A DNA stretch of 64,000 nucleotides, from NCBI GenBank assembly GCA_947624675.1, contig CANQLI010000002.1:1-64000 (forward strand), in the 5' to 3' direction. Of the stretch, positions 45,472 through 53,900 are shown piece after piece (within the stretch, counting starts at the first letter, position 1; each line of letters opens with the position of its first letter). Both the position numbers and the translations under genes were made by a program. Source of the DNA: an uncultured Clostridia bacterium (GTDB taxonomy: Bacteria; Bacillota; Clostridia; Oscillospirales; Ruminococcaceae). The notes under the pieces were generated by a model. That model did not search any database. It saw only the letters and a program-made list of their open reading frames with translations, and was not told the DNA's origin.

Positions 45472-46332
45472 TTACCTTGCTCCTTTCGATTTATTCGGTT
45501 TCTTCCGCTTCGGCGGCTGCTTATGCTCCGTCTTTCCTGCGGGCGGTTTTTTCGCCCTGTCGGAAGTTTTGTCTTTGCCGACATTCGGGGAAGCATCCGC
45601 TTCCTGCTCCCTGCGGCTCTCCTTTATCTTCCGCAGTTCTTCCCTGACCGATTGCTTCTCATTCTTAGTCATAGTAGCCACCTCTGCGGATTTCTTTGGC
45701 TGCTCTGAGGTAGGCTCGGACAGAGGGGATTTTCCTGTCTTTGCCACCGAGGGGTTTGGGGCGTTTTCCTCTTTCTGGGTCGGCTTGCCCATCAGGGCAT
45801 CCATGAGCTTTTCTTTCTCCGCTTTTTCCTGCACGCCGATGTCTGGCTCTGGCTGACCGTCCTTTGTGTCCTTCGCATCCTTACCATTTTTAGCGTCTTT
45901 GGTGTCTTTCGCATCCCTGCTCTTTTCCGCTTCCGTCACAATCGAAGCGGTATCCACCGACGCAAGGTTGAAGCGTTCCACGATACGGCTGATTTTCGAT
46001 GCGTCCTCGGCTCTTGCAATCACATCAACCTCCGCATTGGGGTCTTTGTTCTTACGGTCTGCAAGGACGCAGTAGAGTACGCCGTACTTTTTCGCTTCCT
46101 GCGTGAACTTCGGCAAATCGCCCTTCCTGACGGTAAAGACCTTTAACTCCTTGCCAGAGCGGAGCATATTCGTCAGCCTTGCTTTGCCTTTGGTTTTCTT
46201 TTCCTCTTTCAGAATGGAATAGAGAAGGATGGCGATATTCTTCGCACCCGCCCCCGTGATTTTGGCTGCGACCTCAAATCCCTCCAAGCTCATCCTCACG
46301 ACTTGCTCTGCCGCTTCGCCGCCTGTGTTCAT
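45472..46332 (-). CDS. PcfB family protein (DUF3801)
   Basis: A 286-residue protein with a conserved N-terminal domain (about 1-140: VVRMSLEGFEVAAKITGAGAKN, KVFTVRKGDLPKFTQEAKKYG) and a long charged, low-complexity tail with KDAKDTKD-type repeats and a basic end. The family is named from pCF10 transfer genes and lies beside relaxase genes. Its start lies within the relaxase gene (59-base overlap) with AAGGAG upstream. Confidence 0.85.
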   Translation of the reverse strand: MNTGGEAAEQVVRMSLEGFEVAAKITGAGAKNIAILLYSILKEEKKTKGKARLTNMLRSGKELKVFTVRKGDLPKFTQEAKKYGVLYCVLADRKNKDPNAEVDVIARAEDASKISRIVERFNLASVDTASIVTEAEKSRDAKDTKDAKNGKDAKDTKDGQPEPDIGVQEKAEKEKLMDALMGKPTQKEENAPNPSVAKTGKSPLSEPTSEQPKKSAEVATMTKNEKQSVREELRKIKESRREQEADASPNVGKDKTSDRAKKPPAGKTEHKQPPKRKKPNKSKGAR

Positions 46333-47686
46333 GCTTCATCAGCTCCTTTCCTTTTTCTTTGTTTTCGTCTGCCCGTATGACCTTTAGGTTTTCCTTGAGG
46401 GTATCGCTGCGGGCTTCGATGCCCTCACACAATCTGACCTCCTTCCTTAAGAATTTCATACGCTCCGTGATTTCCGCAAGACGAGCTTTGACCGCTTCTT
46501 TTTCTTTGCCGCCTGCTTTGCGGCTCTGGGAATAAAGCCCCTTACGCTGTTCGGTCAGCTCCTTTATCTCGGATTCCAGAGAGCCTTTATATGACAAAAG
46601 CTGCCCCGCCGTGTCAATGTGGTTGCGGCAGAGTAGCCTTGTTTCGTTTGTGATGGCTTCCATCTTCATCAAATCGTCTTTGAGCAGATAGTGAAGCCGT
46701 GCATAATTCTGTTTCCTGTTCTTCGGCAGTATGCCGAGCTTATAGCAGTAATGGAGATACAGCCCACGCAAGCCGCCGATTTTCTTTGCGTCCTTCAGAG
46801 AGCCTTTCAGCCGATAGACCGTGACCTGTTTTTGTGGCTCGGCAAAACGGGAGAATTTGACCGCATAGGAATTTTCCTTAATGCGTTCCAAAATCCTCTC
46901 GTTTGTATAATCCTCTCCGAGCTTATAGAGCCGCTTGGGTCGTTTCCAACCTTTGCCGATGACCGTCCAGTATTTGCGGTTGGGGTCAAAGCTCATGCGG
47001 TAGCCCATTTCCGCCATCTGCCTGTCAAAGTCTTTGAGCGTGAACGATTTTGAGATAGCTTCGTCAATCGCCAGACGCACCACGTTGTCCCGTGTGGGTC
47101 GCCCCTGCTTTTCCGCTTGGTAGAGGGCATAGGGCTTTTTCTTTCCGCTTGGGTGTTCGATGACGGACAGAGAATATTCCCTGCATAATTCATCGGAACG
47201 CCTGCGGAGCAGCCGCAGGTTTTCCTTGTTGTCGTGATAGTGCTTCCCGTCCGCAAAGGAAACGGAGTTGACGACAAAATGGTTATGCAGGCACTCCGTA
47301 TTCAGATGGGTAGCAACTATCACTTGAAACCTGCCGCCCCACATCTTCTCGGCTAACTTTACGCCCACCTCATGGGCAACCTCTGGCGTGACCTCCCCGT
47401 GCTTGAAACTCTGGAAGCCGTGATAGCAGACAATCTCACTCGTGTCGTTCCACTGGGCTTTGGCAATCATCATCTCGTCCCTTGCGATGGCAGGGTCGCA
47501 GTTTACCCCCGTGACGAAAAACCGCTGCTCGGTCTTGTCCTTATTGGCGGCATACTCCATCACATCCACCATCGCCTGCAAGTCGGCGTCGCTGTACTTT
47601 GGGTTGGCGGTCTTTTCGGGATTTTCGGCATAGTCGATGGGGTGGTCGAGCCTGCCACGCACATCCCATATCTCACAGACCGCCAT
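46274..47686 (-). CDS. Relaxase (MOBP-type mobilization nuclease)
   Basis: A 470-residue nickase that cuts at oriT and remains bound to the 5' end. The metal-binding motif HLNTECLHNHFV (three His) is near residue 132. The N-terminal region AVCEIWDVRGRLDHPIDYAENPEKT should contain the active Tyr of motif I. The C-terminal half is helical and basic. The start ATG 47686 overlaps the mobC stop (ATGA); the longer frame to 47749 lies inside mobC and is rejected. Confidence 0.93.
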   Translation of the reverse strand: MAVCEIWDVRGRLDHPIDYAENPEKTANPKYSDADLQAMVDVMEYAANKDKTEQRFFVTGVNCDPAIARDEMMIAKAQWNDTSEIVCYHGFQSFKHGEVTPEVAHEVGVKLAEKMWGGRFQVIVATHLNTECLHNHFVVNSVSFADGKHYHDNKENLRLLRRRSDELCREYSLSVIEHPSGKKKPYALYQAEKQGRPTRDNVVRLAIDEAISKSFTLKDFDRQMAEMGYRMSFDPNRKYWTVIGKGWKRPKRLYKLGEDYTNERILERIKENSYAVKFSRFAEPQKQVTVYRLKGSLKDAKKIGGLRGLYLHYCYKLGILPKNRKQNYARLHYLLKDDLMKMEAITNETRLLCRNHIDTAGQLLSYKGSLESEIKELTEQRKGLYSQSRKAGGKEKEAVKARLAEITERMKFLRKEVRLCEGIEARSDTLKENLKVIRADENKEKGKELMKHEHRRRSGRASREDELGGI

Positions 47687-48018
47687 CAGCCTTTCTGCTT
47701 TCTTGGGAGCAGATAGCACCTGCTCACATCCAGTCGGAAATCCCTCCACCGCTTGGCTTCCTCACGGAGCATGGGTACGTCCACAAAGTCAAGGGCGTTG
47801 GCTTTCGCCGCAAGCTGGTTGATGCGGTTTCCGATAGCCGACAGCTCCCGCATGATTTTATAAAACTCTGGGTCTGGCTTCTCACAAAGGCGGTAGCCCA
47901 TGACCATCGACTGGAGCAGGGCTTGTCTGGAATGACCTGACCTCTCGGCAAGGGAGCAGAGGTAGTCAGCTTCTTCCTCGGTCAGACGGAAAAGTATCTG
48001 CACATTCCTTTTTCGCAT
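47686..48018 (-). CDS. MobC-type relaxosome accessory protein
   Basis: A 110-residue protein with a ribbon-helix-helix-like N-terminus (RNVQILFRLTEEEADYLCSLAERSG) and the MobC block MRELSAIGNRINQLAAKAN. It binds oriT and helps the relaxase, whose gene it overlaps by four bases. Two ATGs (48024, 48018) are possible; the second is correctly spaced from AAGGAGG. Confidence 0.9.
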   Translation of the reverse strand: MRKRNVQILFRLTEEEADYLCSLAERSGHSRQALLQSMVMGYRLCEKPDPEFYKIMRELSAIGNRINQLAAKANALDFVDVPMLREEAKRWRDFRLDVSRCYLLPRKQKG

Positions 48019-48130
48019 CGGCATCCTCCTTCCTCTCGGAGAGCCTGTTAATCTGCATCAGGCACATGAGGACAACGCCGACCATGCTGCCGAGCATTGT
48101 GCCGATGACAAAGAATAAAAACTCACTCAT
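47966..48130 (-). CDS. DUF3789 family small membrane protein
   Basis: A 54-residue protein: one membrane helix (MSEFLFFVIGTMLGSMVGVVL) and a charged tail. ATG 48130 has AAAGGAGT upstream. It overlaps mobC by 53 bases and belongs to the DUF3789 family that accompanies mobC in these elements. Function unknown. Confidence 0.75.
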   Translation of the reverse strand: MSEFLFFVIGTMLGSMVGVVLMCLMQINRLSERKEDADAKKECADTFPSDRGRS

Positions 48131-48196
48131 TCTTAGACTCCTTTCCTTAATTCCTGCCGTGCTTCCCACGGCATACTTTGGCAACATCCTTTCCAC

Positions 48197-48282
48197 GGGG
48201 TATTAGGGGCATCCCCTAACAAGCGAATTTTGTTTCCATCGTAAGATGGATAACCAAATTCAGTGCTTGGTAAGACGTGTCT
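48197..48282. other. Candidate origin of transfer (oriT)
   Basis: The short gap upstream of the mobC-relaxase block has three nested or adjacent inverted repeats: TTAGGGG-CAT-CCCCTAA (48203-48219), CCATC-GTAA-GATGG (48236-48249), and GAATTT..AAATTC around the latter. Position beside mobC and the repeat pattern are typical of an oriT; no nic consensus could be assigned. Confidence 0.4.
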
Positions 48283-48573
48283 TTACTCACCGTCCTCATA
48301 ACGGCATTCTCCGCACATCGGGCAGAAGTACGGACAGCCCGAACAGCAACCGTCCTCCATATCCTCATTCCCTGCTGCATTTTCTTCACAACCGTCCTCG
48401 TTTTCGTCCTTAATATCTGCTTCGCCGCAGATAAAATCCTCATCGGAAAAGTCGATAAGGTCTGTGTCAAAGAGGATAATCTTTACCTTTTCCGCCGCCT
48501 GTTCGGGGCTGTCGGCATAGACGGAAATGGTCTTTTCATAGTGTCCTGTGAGCGTAACATCAAACTTCTTCAT
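48283..48573 (-). CDS. DpnD/PcfM-like acidic Cys-rich protein
   Basis: A 96-residue protein: the N-terminal 45 residues (MKKFDVTLTGHYEKTISVYADSPEQAAEKV) look like the DpnD/PcfM domain, and the C-terminus is very acidic with a cysteine cluster (CCSGCPYFCPMCGECR) that may bind metal. Position between toprim and mobilization genes is conserved in these elements. Function unknown. Confidence 0.7.
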   Translation of the reverse strand: MKKFDVTLTGHYEKTISVYADSPEQAAEKVKIILFDTDLIDFSDEDFICGEADIKDENEDGCEENAAGNEDMEDGCCSGCPYFCPMCGECRYEDGE

Positions 48574-48645
48574 TCAAAAATTCCTTTCTTTTTTCATAAT
48601 CTGGCTTCATTTTCTGGATTCTTCCTCTGGGAAATCTTCACACAA

Positions 48646-49638
48646 TCAACGGGCATCACCCCTTTCACGGCAGGATTTTTGCTTTGCAATCCCCAGATAG
48701 GACATTAAAAAATCGTTGACATCCTTGCCAACTGGCGGCGGTGCGTCAACGATTTTATAGTCTTTCTTCAGTAATTCCGTTAAGGCGGCGGTACAGAGCC
48801 TGCCAACCTTGTCATTATCCAAGTGCAGAACAATGGTCTTGATATGCGGGTTTTCCTCCAGAAATGTGGATAGGGCAATGGGGATTTTGCTGTCTTTTAT
48901 CTCTTTCTTTGGCTGATACACGCCCGACAAGGAGAGCAGGTTTTCCGCCTTGTAGTCCTTTCCCTCGCACTTTAGATAGGTGGCGTAGGACAGTAAATCA
49001 ATGGCGGCTTCAAATAAATGCACGGTAGCTGTCGGCTCTTTTGCCAGAAGCCGAAACGAATACCGCTTGTCGCTGCCCGATGCGTCGCCCTTAAAGGAGC
49101 TTCCAATCGTACTCCGTAAAGCTGCATACTTTGGCGTACCGCCTGCGTCTTTCCCCACAAAAACAGCGTTGTGGTACTTCCTGCCTTCAAAGATAATGCC
49201 CTCGGCAATGCACTCCTGTATGAGCGAATAGTCAATGCCACGCCCGAAAAGGTACTCGGTCACTCGGTCTGCATTTGCGTTCTTCTGCGGCAGAAGCAGC
49301 ACCTTTGGCTCGTCTTTCTTTGGGGCAGGGGGCGGCGGTTTCCAGTCCGCCAACGCCTGCCCCGTGAGGATTTCCACGGCTTCCACAAAGCCACATTCCT
49401 TGACTTTGATAAGGTAATCAAGGGCGGAGTAGCCGCCTAAGCCCCTCGACCACCAGTACCATTTGCCGTTGGAAATCTTCAAGCTGTCGTGTTCTGCGGT
49501 ACAGTACACGTTTGTCGTGCCTTTGACCTTGACGAGATTGCTCGGCTCATAGGTGCGGAGATAGGAAAGTAAATCTATCTGCCTTGCCCGTTCAAGCACA
49601 TCAGGGTCAATCTGCACATAGGGTCTGTTACTTCTCAT
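48646..49638 (-). CDS. Toprim-domain protein (DUF3991, primase-like)
   Basis: A 330-residue protein with an N-terminal CHC2-type region (DVLERARQIDLLSYLRTYEPSNL, then a Cys-His segment VYCTAEHDSL) and a C-terminal toprim domain (HLFEAAIDLLSYATYLK and TIVLHLDNDKVG, the acidic residues binding metal). It is likely involved in primer synthesis or DNA processing during transfer. RBS GGAGGTGATT. Confidence 0.85.
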   Translation of the reverse strand: MRSNRPYVQIDPDVLERARQIDLLSYLRTYEPSNLVKVKGTTNVYCTAEHDSLKISNGKWYWWSRGLGGYSALDYLIKVKECGFVEAVEILTGQALADWKPPPPAPKKDEPKVLLLPQKNANADRVTEYLFGRGIDYSLIQECIAEGIIFEGRKYHNAVFVGKDAGGTPKYAALRSTIGSSFKGDASGSDKRYSFRLLAKEPTATVHLFEAAIDLLSYATYLKCEGKDYKAENLLSLSGVYQPKKEIKDSKIPIALSTFLEENPHIKTIVLHLDNDKVGRLCTAALTELLKKDYKIVDAPPPVGKDVNDFLMSYLGIAKQKSCRERGDAR

Positions 49639-49667
49639 TCAATAAAATCACCTCCAGAAATAGAAAA

Positions 49668-49703
49668 AGCCGAGGGATTTTCGGGGAAGAAAACCTCTCG
49701 GCT
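49668..49703 (-). terminator. Hairpin before the toprim gene, acting as terminator of the inserted gene
   Basis: On the minus strand AGCCGAG (49703-49697) pairs with CTCGGCT (49674-49668), followed by TTTTTC. Its first arm is part of the 18-base direct repeat described next. Confidence 0.6.
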
Positions 49704-49710
49704 ATGTAAA
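49693..49710. repeat. 18-base direct repeat, left copy
   Basis: ACCTCTCGGCTATGTAAA, identical to 50500-50517. The two copies bracket the AT-rich gene 49720-50442 and its flanks, with 807 bases between starts. Confidence 0.9.
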
Positions 49711-49719
49711 TATAAAATA

Positions 49720-50442
49720 TTAACTTGTTTCAGTATGTCCTTTAATTCCTTGTATTTTTGCAGACATTTTTGCTGCGTCTAATTGGGCAACTCCAATAGG
49801 CTTGTCTAAATATTTCCGTTGCACTGTTACTCGTTCTCCAATAAGACAGCCATAATCTCGTTTAGCTGCTTGAGTAAGTTTACGAGCCGCTTCATAGAAG
49901 CCCACATTGTTATCATATAAATCCTTAAAGTATTCGCATGTCACATTGTTGTAAAGATATATTTCAATCGGATTACGGGGTTGTTCGTAAGCTATGCCTT
50001 GTTTGACTAATGTTTCTTCACTTATCAATAACGACTCTGGAATGTGGTTTTGCCAATTCCGCATTTTGTTAAATTCACTTATAAGTTCCGTCAACTCGTC
50101 TGTGAAAGATAAAATACTAATTCCTTCCACTTGTCTATCCATCAGCCTTTTTGCTTGTTGACGATACTTAAAATAAGAAATCGAAACACCTTGAGCATCA
50201 CCTATAACATTAAGCAAATACGATATAACATTAGATGTCTTATCTACAAACTCACTGTATATATCATATGGAATAGTAGTAGCATTTTTATTTGTGTATT
50301 CATCTAATACTTCTTTGGTTTGTAAATTGTATTTTTTGAGTTTCATCAAACACTTTTCAGCAGTCGTAATAATTCTCAGCAAATAAATGCAACAGTTTTC
50401 TTTATTATCAAGCTGAAATTGCTTTTGTTCTTTCTTTCCCAT
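49720..50442 (-). CDS. Unrecognised AT-rich cargo gene (240 residues)
   Basis: I do not recognise this protein. It is soluble and mostly helical (NCCIYLLRIITTAEKCLMKL, LSFTDELTELISEFNKMRNWQ) with no signal peptide. A C-terminal basic segment (LTQAAKRDYGCLIGERVTVQRKYL) could bind nucleic acid. Its base composition is far more AT-rich than the ICE backbone on either side, and it is flanked by perfect 18-base direct repeats. It has no equivalent in the usual Tn1549 gene order and looks like a separately acquired gene. A defence or fitness role is possible, but nothing shows it. Confidence 0.75.
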   Translation of the reverse strand: MGKKEQKQFQLDNKENCCIYLLRIITTAEKCLMKLKKYNLQTKEVLDEYTNKNATTIPYDIYSEFVDKTSNVISYLLNVIGDAQGVSISYFKYRQQAKRLMDRQVEGISILSFTDELTELISEFNKMRNWQNHIPESLLISEETLVKQGIAYEQPRNPIEIYLYNNVTCEYFKDLYDNNVGFYEAARKLTQAAKRDYGCLIGERVTVQRKYLDKPIGVAQLDAAKMSAKIQGIKGHTETS

Positions 50443-50499
50443 ATATCAACACCTCGCATAAACTACTCATATATTACCATATGTCTATGAATTTTTCTA

Positions 50500-50517
50500 C
50501 CTCTCGGCTATGTAAAA
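50500..50517. repeat. 18-base direct repeat, right copy
   Basis: ACCTCTCGGCTATGTAAA, identical to 49693-49710. Here the sequence is not part of a hairpin, because the partner arm exists only beside the left copy. Confidence 0.9.
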
Positions 50518-50552
50518 AGCGGCATCAGCTTCAACGCCAACACCGCCTTTTT
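50518..50552 (-). terminator. Terminator of the gene at 50.6 kb
   Basis: On the minus strand GCGGTGTTGGC pairs (several G-T pairs) with GCTGATGCCGC, followed by TTTTTAC and then the right copy of the direct repeat. Confidence 0.45.
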
Positions 50553-50566
50553 TCTTGATCAGTCCG

Positions 50567-50896
50567 TTATAAAACCCCTGCCTTTTTCAGATACCCCACG
50601 CTGTCATAGCAGCCACGGAAATAAATCGACTGCAACTCCATGTCCGTAAGCTGATTTTTCAGCTCCATAATTCGGATAAGAGCCGCACATTCTTCTTTGG
50701 TAAGCTCCGCCGCCTGTTCGCTGTCAAACACGCCTAAGACCTTCGGATATTTCTCATACAGGCTCTCAATCTCGTCCTGCACGACTTTGTATTCCTCGTT
50801 TTCTTTCGGCAGCTTTGCGATAACAGAGCTGAGATATTCATTAAAAATATTGCTGTGGGCATCTACAAAAGTTTCAAATCTGAACGCACCAGACAT
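50567..50896 (-). CDS. Conserved ICE protein of unknown function (109 residues)
   Basis: ATG 50896 (RBS GGAGGTG seven bases upstream) encodes a 109-residue acidic, helical protein (MSGAFRFETFVDAHSNIFNEYLS ending KKAGVL). It follows the giant methylase-helicase gene. No domain is recognised; recurrence beside the same neighbours in related elements suggests it belongs to the backbone. Confidence 0.65.
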   Translation of the reverse strand: MSGAFRFETFVDAHSNIFNEYLSSVIAKLPKENEEYKVVQDEIESLYEKYPKVLGVFDSEQAAELTKEECAALIRIMELKNQLTDMELQSIYFRGCYDSVGYLKKAGVL

Positions 50897-50974
50897 CTCA
50901 TACACCTCCGACATTCTCTAATTCTTCCCTTATTATACTGCCCAAAAATCAGCAATACAAATGTGCAAATCAGA

Positions 50975-53900
50975 TTATCGCTCTCGGTCTGTGTTTTTTC
51001 TTTCGGGCTGTCCCTCGGTCTGCTCTGGCTCGGAGTCTAAAACAGGCGTGTCTTTCTCGTCAAGGTTAAGCTCAATATTAAGGGCGTTGAGCCTGTCAGT
51101 CTTTTCCTTCAGCTCATCCTCGTAAGCAAAAGGCTTCAACAGTTCCGCCTTTGCATTGGAAAGCTGCTCCATGACCTCGGATTTCTGCCGTTTCTCAATC
51201 TCCAGATTGGGAGCAATCTTTGATAACATATTTTCAATTCGGGTCAGATTGCCCAGAGCGTCAGTGCCTAACTCTACCTTATATCTGCCTGCCCCGCACA
51301 GGTTCAGGCAGTAGTGGGCGTTTATGGTATCATAGAAAACCTCCACCCTGAAACCTCGGTAGCTGCCGATTTCCACGGGATTTGACAGCGGATTTTCCTT
51401 GCAGACTGCAAGAAGCATCTCTCCTGCGTCCGCTTTTTCCTGATAGGTCACTCCCTTTAAGGTCATGGGGCAGAATTTCTCCTCGCCCTGCGGCTTGTGC
51501 TGTTCGGCAAGTGCCGCATCCTTTTCATAGGCGGCAATGCGCTCCTCAAACTTCCTTATGGTCTGCGGATAGTGTTGCAGCACCCTGTCCTCAAGGTCGT
51601 AATGCTCGGAAAGATAGCTCTGCTTCAATACTTTCAGCTTGGAAACCTGTATATCCAAATCCATTTTTTCCTTGAAACGCTCGTCGCCTGTGGCAAGCAT
51701 TTTAACCTCCGCAAAAGATAAAGCCACCTCGTCCACGTCCTCTGCGGAACGCACGGGGCTTTTGCTCGTCATTATCTGGGAGATGAATTTCTGCTTGCCC
51801 TCCACCAACTGGTAGAGGTATGCGTCAAAGGTCTGCTCCGTCACATAGCGGTAAACTTCCACCTCTGGGAACATATTGCCCTGCCGTTCCAGACGACCTT
51901 GACGCTGCTCCAAATCCGAAGGCCGCCACGGGCAGTCGAGATTGTGAATAGCGATGAGCCTGTCCTGCACGTTCGTCCCTGCACCCATCTTCTGGGTAGA
52001 GCCTAAGAGAACACGCACCTCGCCGCTCCGTACCTTTGCGAACAGCTCTTTTTTCTGTGCGTCGGTATTGGCTTCATGGATAAAACGCACCTGCTCGGCA
52101 GGGATGCCACGGGCAATGAGTTTCTCTCGGATGTCGTCATAGACATTGAAAGTGCCGTCATTTTTCGGTGTGCTGAGGTCGCAGAACAAGAGCTGTGCCG
52201 CCTTCGTGTCGGCGTGTCCCTCCCAGATACGGTAAATATTTTCCACGCAGGCGTTTACCTTGCTGTCTGGTTCGTCTGGCAGCATCGGGTCAATCATCCT
52301 CTGGTCGAGGGCAAGTTTCCGCCCGTCATTCGTGATTTTGAGCATATTGTCAATTTGCGGCTCGACCTCCCTTGCCCGTACTTTCTCGGCTCGTTTGGCA
52401 AGCCCCGCCACCATTTCACTCTGGATTTCGCTCGGCTTCGTCTTGATATTGTGGTAATTCACTTTCGGCACGGGGAGCTTTAGCATATCGGCGGTCTGGA
52501 TGTCCGCCACCTCTCGGAACATCTGCATCAGCTCTGGCAGGTTGTAGAACTTCGCAAACCTCGTCTTGGCTCGGTAATTCGTGCCTTCGGGTGCTAATTC
52601 CAGAGCCGTAACCGTTTCGCCAAAGGTGGAAGCCCAACTGTCAAAATGCTGCAACCCGTGCCTTGCAAGGGTGTCATACTGCAAGTACCTCTGGACGGAA
52701 TACATCTCGACCATCGAGTTTGAGATAGGCGTACCCGTTGCGAAAACTGTGCCACGGCTGCCCGTGATTTCGTCCAAATAGCGGCACTTCATAAAGAGGT
52801 CGGAGCTTTTCTGGGCTTCGGTCTGGGCGATGCCGCCCACGTTCCACATCTTCGTGTAAAGGTAAAGGTTCTTGTAAAAATGGCTCTCATCAATAAAGAG
52901 CCTGTCAACGCCCAACTGCTCAAAATCAATGACCGTATCTTTTCTCTTGGTGTCATTCAGTTTTTTCAGCTTCGCTTCAATGCCTTTTCGTGTCCGCATG
53001 AGCTGCTTGACCGTGTACTGCTCGCCGTGCGATTTCTGCACCTCGTCAATGCCCATCTCTATATCTGTAAGCTGTTTTTCAAGCTGCTCCCTCTGTCGTT
53101 CCACGCTCATCTGGATTTTCTCGAATTGAGAATGCCCGATAATCACGGCATCGTAATCGCCTGTGGCAATCCTGCCGCAGAACTTCTTGCGGTTTGCCGT
53201 TTCAAAATCCTGCTTCGTCGTCACAAGGATATTGGCACTCGGATAGAGCCGCAGGTACTCGGAAGCCCACTGCCCGACAAGGTGGTTTGGCACGACAAAC
53301 ATGGATTTCTGGCACAGCCCTAACCGCTTGCTTTCCTGTGCGGCGGCGACCATCTCAAAGGTCTTTCCCGCCCCTACCTTGTGGGCAAGGAGCGTGTTGC
53401 CGCCGTAAAGGATATGGGCAATCGCATTGACCTGATGGGGTCTTAGGGTAATCTCTGGGCTGATGCCGCCAAAAGTGATATGGCTTCCGTCATACTCACG
53501 GGGTCTGATGCTGTTAAATGTGTCGTTGTAATAACGGACAAGACGGTTTCTCCGCTCTGGGTCTTTCCAAATCCAGTCCTGAAACGCCTGCTTGATGACC
53601 TCCTGCTTTGCCTGTGCCGCCGTGGTTTCCTTGTGGTTGAACACCGCCTTTTTATTGCCGTTCTCATCATATACATAGTCAAAGATACGGGTATCCTTTA
53701 AGTTCAGCGTGTCCTCGATAATGCGGTAGGCACTTGCCCTCTTTGTGCCATAGGTGCTTTCCGCCTTGACATTCCCGTAATCGGAAGTCTTATTCTCGAT
53801 AAACCATTCGCCGTTCATCGGCGTGTAGCGCACTTTCAGCCTGCCTGCCGCAAAGCTCGACGGGGTTAAAAGCTCCGTCATAAACCGCTGTATATCCTCC

